A DNA stretch of 19,324 bases, taken from contig JAENRP010000488.1 in NCBI GenBank assembly GCA_024741835.1, positions 1 through 19,324 of the forward strand. The letters run 5' to 3'. The translations under genes were made by a program, and so were the position numbers. The notes beneath the pieces are model-generated. The model was not told the origin of the DNA. It saw nothing but the letters and a program-made list of their open reading frames with translations, and searched no databases. The stretch is from Diplocarpon mali. Lineage: Eukaryota; Ascomycota; Leotiomycetes; Helotiales; Drepanopezizaceae. Below, piece by piece: positions 18,491 to 19,324 of this stretch. Every line of letters begins with the position of its first letter. Position 1 is the stretch's first letter.

Positions 18491-19324
18491 CTAAAAAAAA
18501 AGATTCAACTCGAATTCGTAAGTTCTTCAAATGGTTTTTTCTAAAGGTAATAGGCTAGATTCTTTAGATTGCTCGACTCAAGTGTCGGTTCTATTATCAC
18601 TTTAGAGTCTTCTTCTCTTATATTAGTTCTTACCTTTTAGCGATTTCTCTAATTCAAGTGCCTTTACTAAAGGAACCTCTATTTATACCCCTAGGTTTAG
18701 TAGCCGAAGTTCATCCGAACTATCTTATAGGCTAAAGCTAGCCGAGTCCAACCTTACTCGCGGGCTAGGCTCGCGAGTCAGTCTTAGCGTTTCTAAGCTT
18801 AAGGGTAAAAATAGGGAATTGGTTTCCAAATCAGGGTCTAATACTATGCTAGCGTTTTAGTTCGTCTCTTTTCCGAACTTTCTTATAATAATGCCTTTAT
18901 TAATTAGTGCATTAGGCTCTTAGATAGCATTTACTTTATTGCATTATCCTTAAGGCTTGAGTTTATAAAGAAGCGACTTAGTATTTATAATATTCGTCTA
19001 GGCCTTAATAAGGGCGTTGAAGAGTTTTTGATTATATTTTATAAGGTGGATTTTCAATTTATCCTTATTAAGAAGGAATAACTCCTATACTTCGATTATA
19101 ATAAAGGGATCTGTCTAAGAGCGCCGACTAATAATGGCTTTAGAAAGGCTGCTGCAATTCTTAAGACAAAAAGCTACTTTAAAAGGTATAGTAGTTCTAC
19201 TTATATTAATCTATTAAGGTACTGGAGGTTACTTTAGAGCAAAGACTGAAAAGATAAGATCGGAGATTCGAGTCTCATTTTCTAAGGTATTCTTATTGCG
19301 AATGGCCGTATAGTTGTTTTTTTT
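18491..19324 (-). pseudogene. Gene Y, 3' part: unrecognised decayed reading frame
   Basis: One minus-strand frame runs from the window edge to a TAG at 18493-18491 (277 codons plus the stop), broken by TAA/TAG at Gln/Trp-like positions and a few TGA. I do not recognise it. Visible parts: NKNTLENETRISDLIFSVFA, a Cys-containing piece (FKVAFCLKNCSSLSKAII), a helical Lys-rich part (LFLLNKDKLKIHLIKYNQK, then NALIKA), and a Leu/Ser-rich C-terminal region with a basic cluster (YKRRRL). The layout recalls the C-terminal tails of fungal pogo-type transposases, but no catalytic domain is in view, so that is only a guess. One palindrome (18756-18778) lies in frame. The N-terminal part is outside the window. 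Confidence 0.45.
18756..18778. repeat. 23-bp palindromic element in gene Y, least mutated copy
   Basis: ACTCGCG, GGCTAGGCT, CGCGAGT: the outer seven bases on each side are exact complements and all CpGs are intact. Read on the minus strand in the gene Y frame as TREPSPRV with no stop. Confidence 0.88.

Noticed and set aside
18207..18530. 107-codon minus-strand hydrophobic open frame
   Set aside because: It crosses the gypsy LTR border and target duplication and lies in AT-rich sequence that naturally gives hydrophobic codons; no support as a gene.
1..19324. Mitochondrial origin, suggested by extreme AT content with GC-rich palindromes as in fungal mitochondrial GC clusters
   Set aside because: LTR retrotransposons, a chromodomain-like tail, TSDs and RIP-type transitions between LTRs are nuclear features, and no mitochondrial gene is seen.

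Overview
This window looks like a transposon graveyard from the nuclear genome of a filamentous ascomycete (Pezizomycotina-type). It is very AT-rich, CpA and TpG are scarce and TpA is in excess. Coding frames are broken almost only by TAA/TAG where Gln, Trp or Arg codons are expected, and paired LTRs differ by C/T and G/A transitions. That is the signature of repeat-induced point mutation (RIP). I see no intact gene, no tRNA and no rRNA.

Layout. (1) 1-1699, plus strand: 3' end of a Tad1-like non-LTR retrotransposon (LINE) with RNase H, a C-terminal Cys/His tail, 3' UTR and a 14-A tail. (2) 1700-3529 and 9712-10817, minus strand: two halves of one large unrecognised gene ('gene X'), split by (3) 3530-9711, minus strand: a complete Ty1/copia element with 192-bp LTRs. 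Gene X is also cut by the LINE at its 3' side, and has a TATA box upstream (11021-11028). (4) 11096-18274, minus strand: a complete Ty3/gypsy chromovirus with 251-bp LTRs and an exact 5-bp target duplication (AAAAG), inserted upstream of gene X. (5) 18280-18490: intergenic. (6) 18491-19324, minus strand: 3' part of a second unrecognised decayed reading frame ('gene Y').

The most interesting signal is a 23-bp imperfect palindrome (11-nt arms around one centre base; plus strand ACTCGCRGGCC-N-GGCCTRSGAGT, degraded by RIP). I find 23 copies, all exactly 23 bp and in the same orientation. They lie in four unrelated sequences: gene X (3), gene Y (1), copia (10 in an array inside the ORF, 3 after the stop) and gypsy (6). 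The LINE has none. Where a copy sits in a minus-strand reading frame it is always in the same phase, giving a peptide like T-P-R-P-G-L-R-V, and sits between recognisable domains. Arrays inside ORFs have periods of 39, 45, 48 or 90 bp, all multiples of 3; the array after the copia stop has a period of 64 bp. This resembles the Rickettsia palindromic elements that insert in frame into bacterial genes. I know of no named fungal equivalent.

A second signal is a set of four hairpins in the copia leader (9269-9401) with a constant 11-nt loop and stems that change together. Mutation load across the gypsy LTRs also falls towards the outer edges, marking the borders of the RIP domain.
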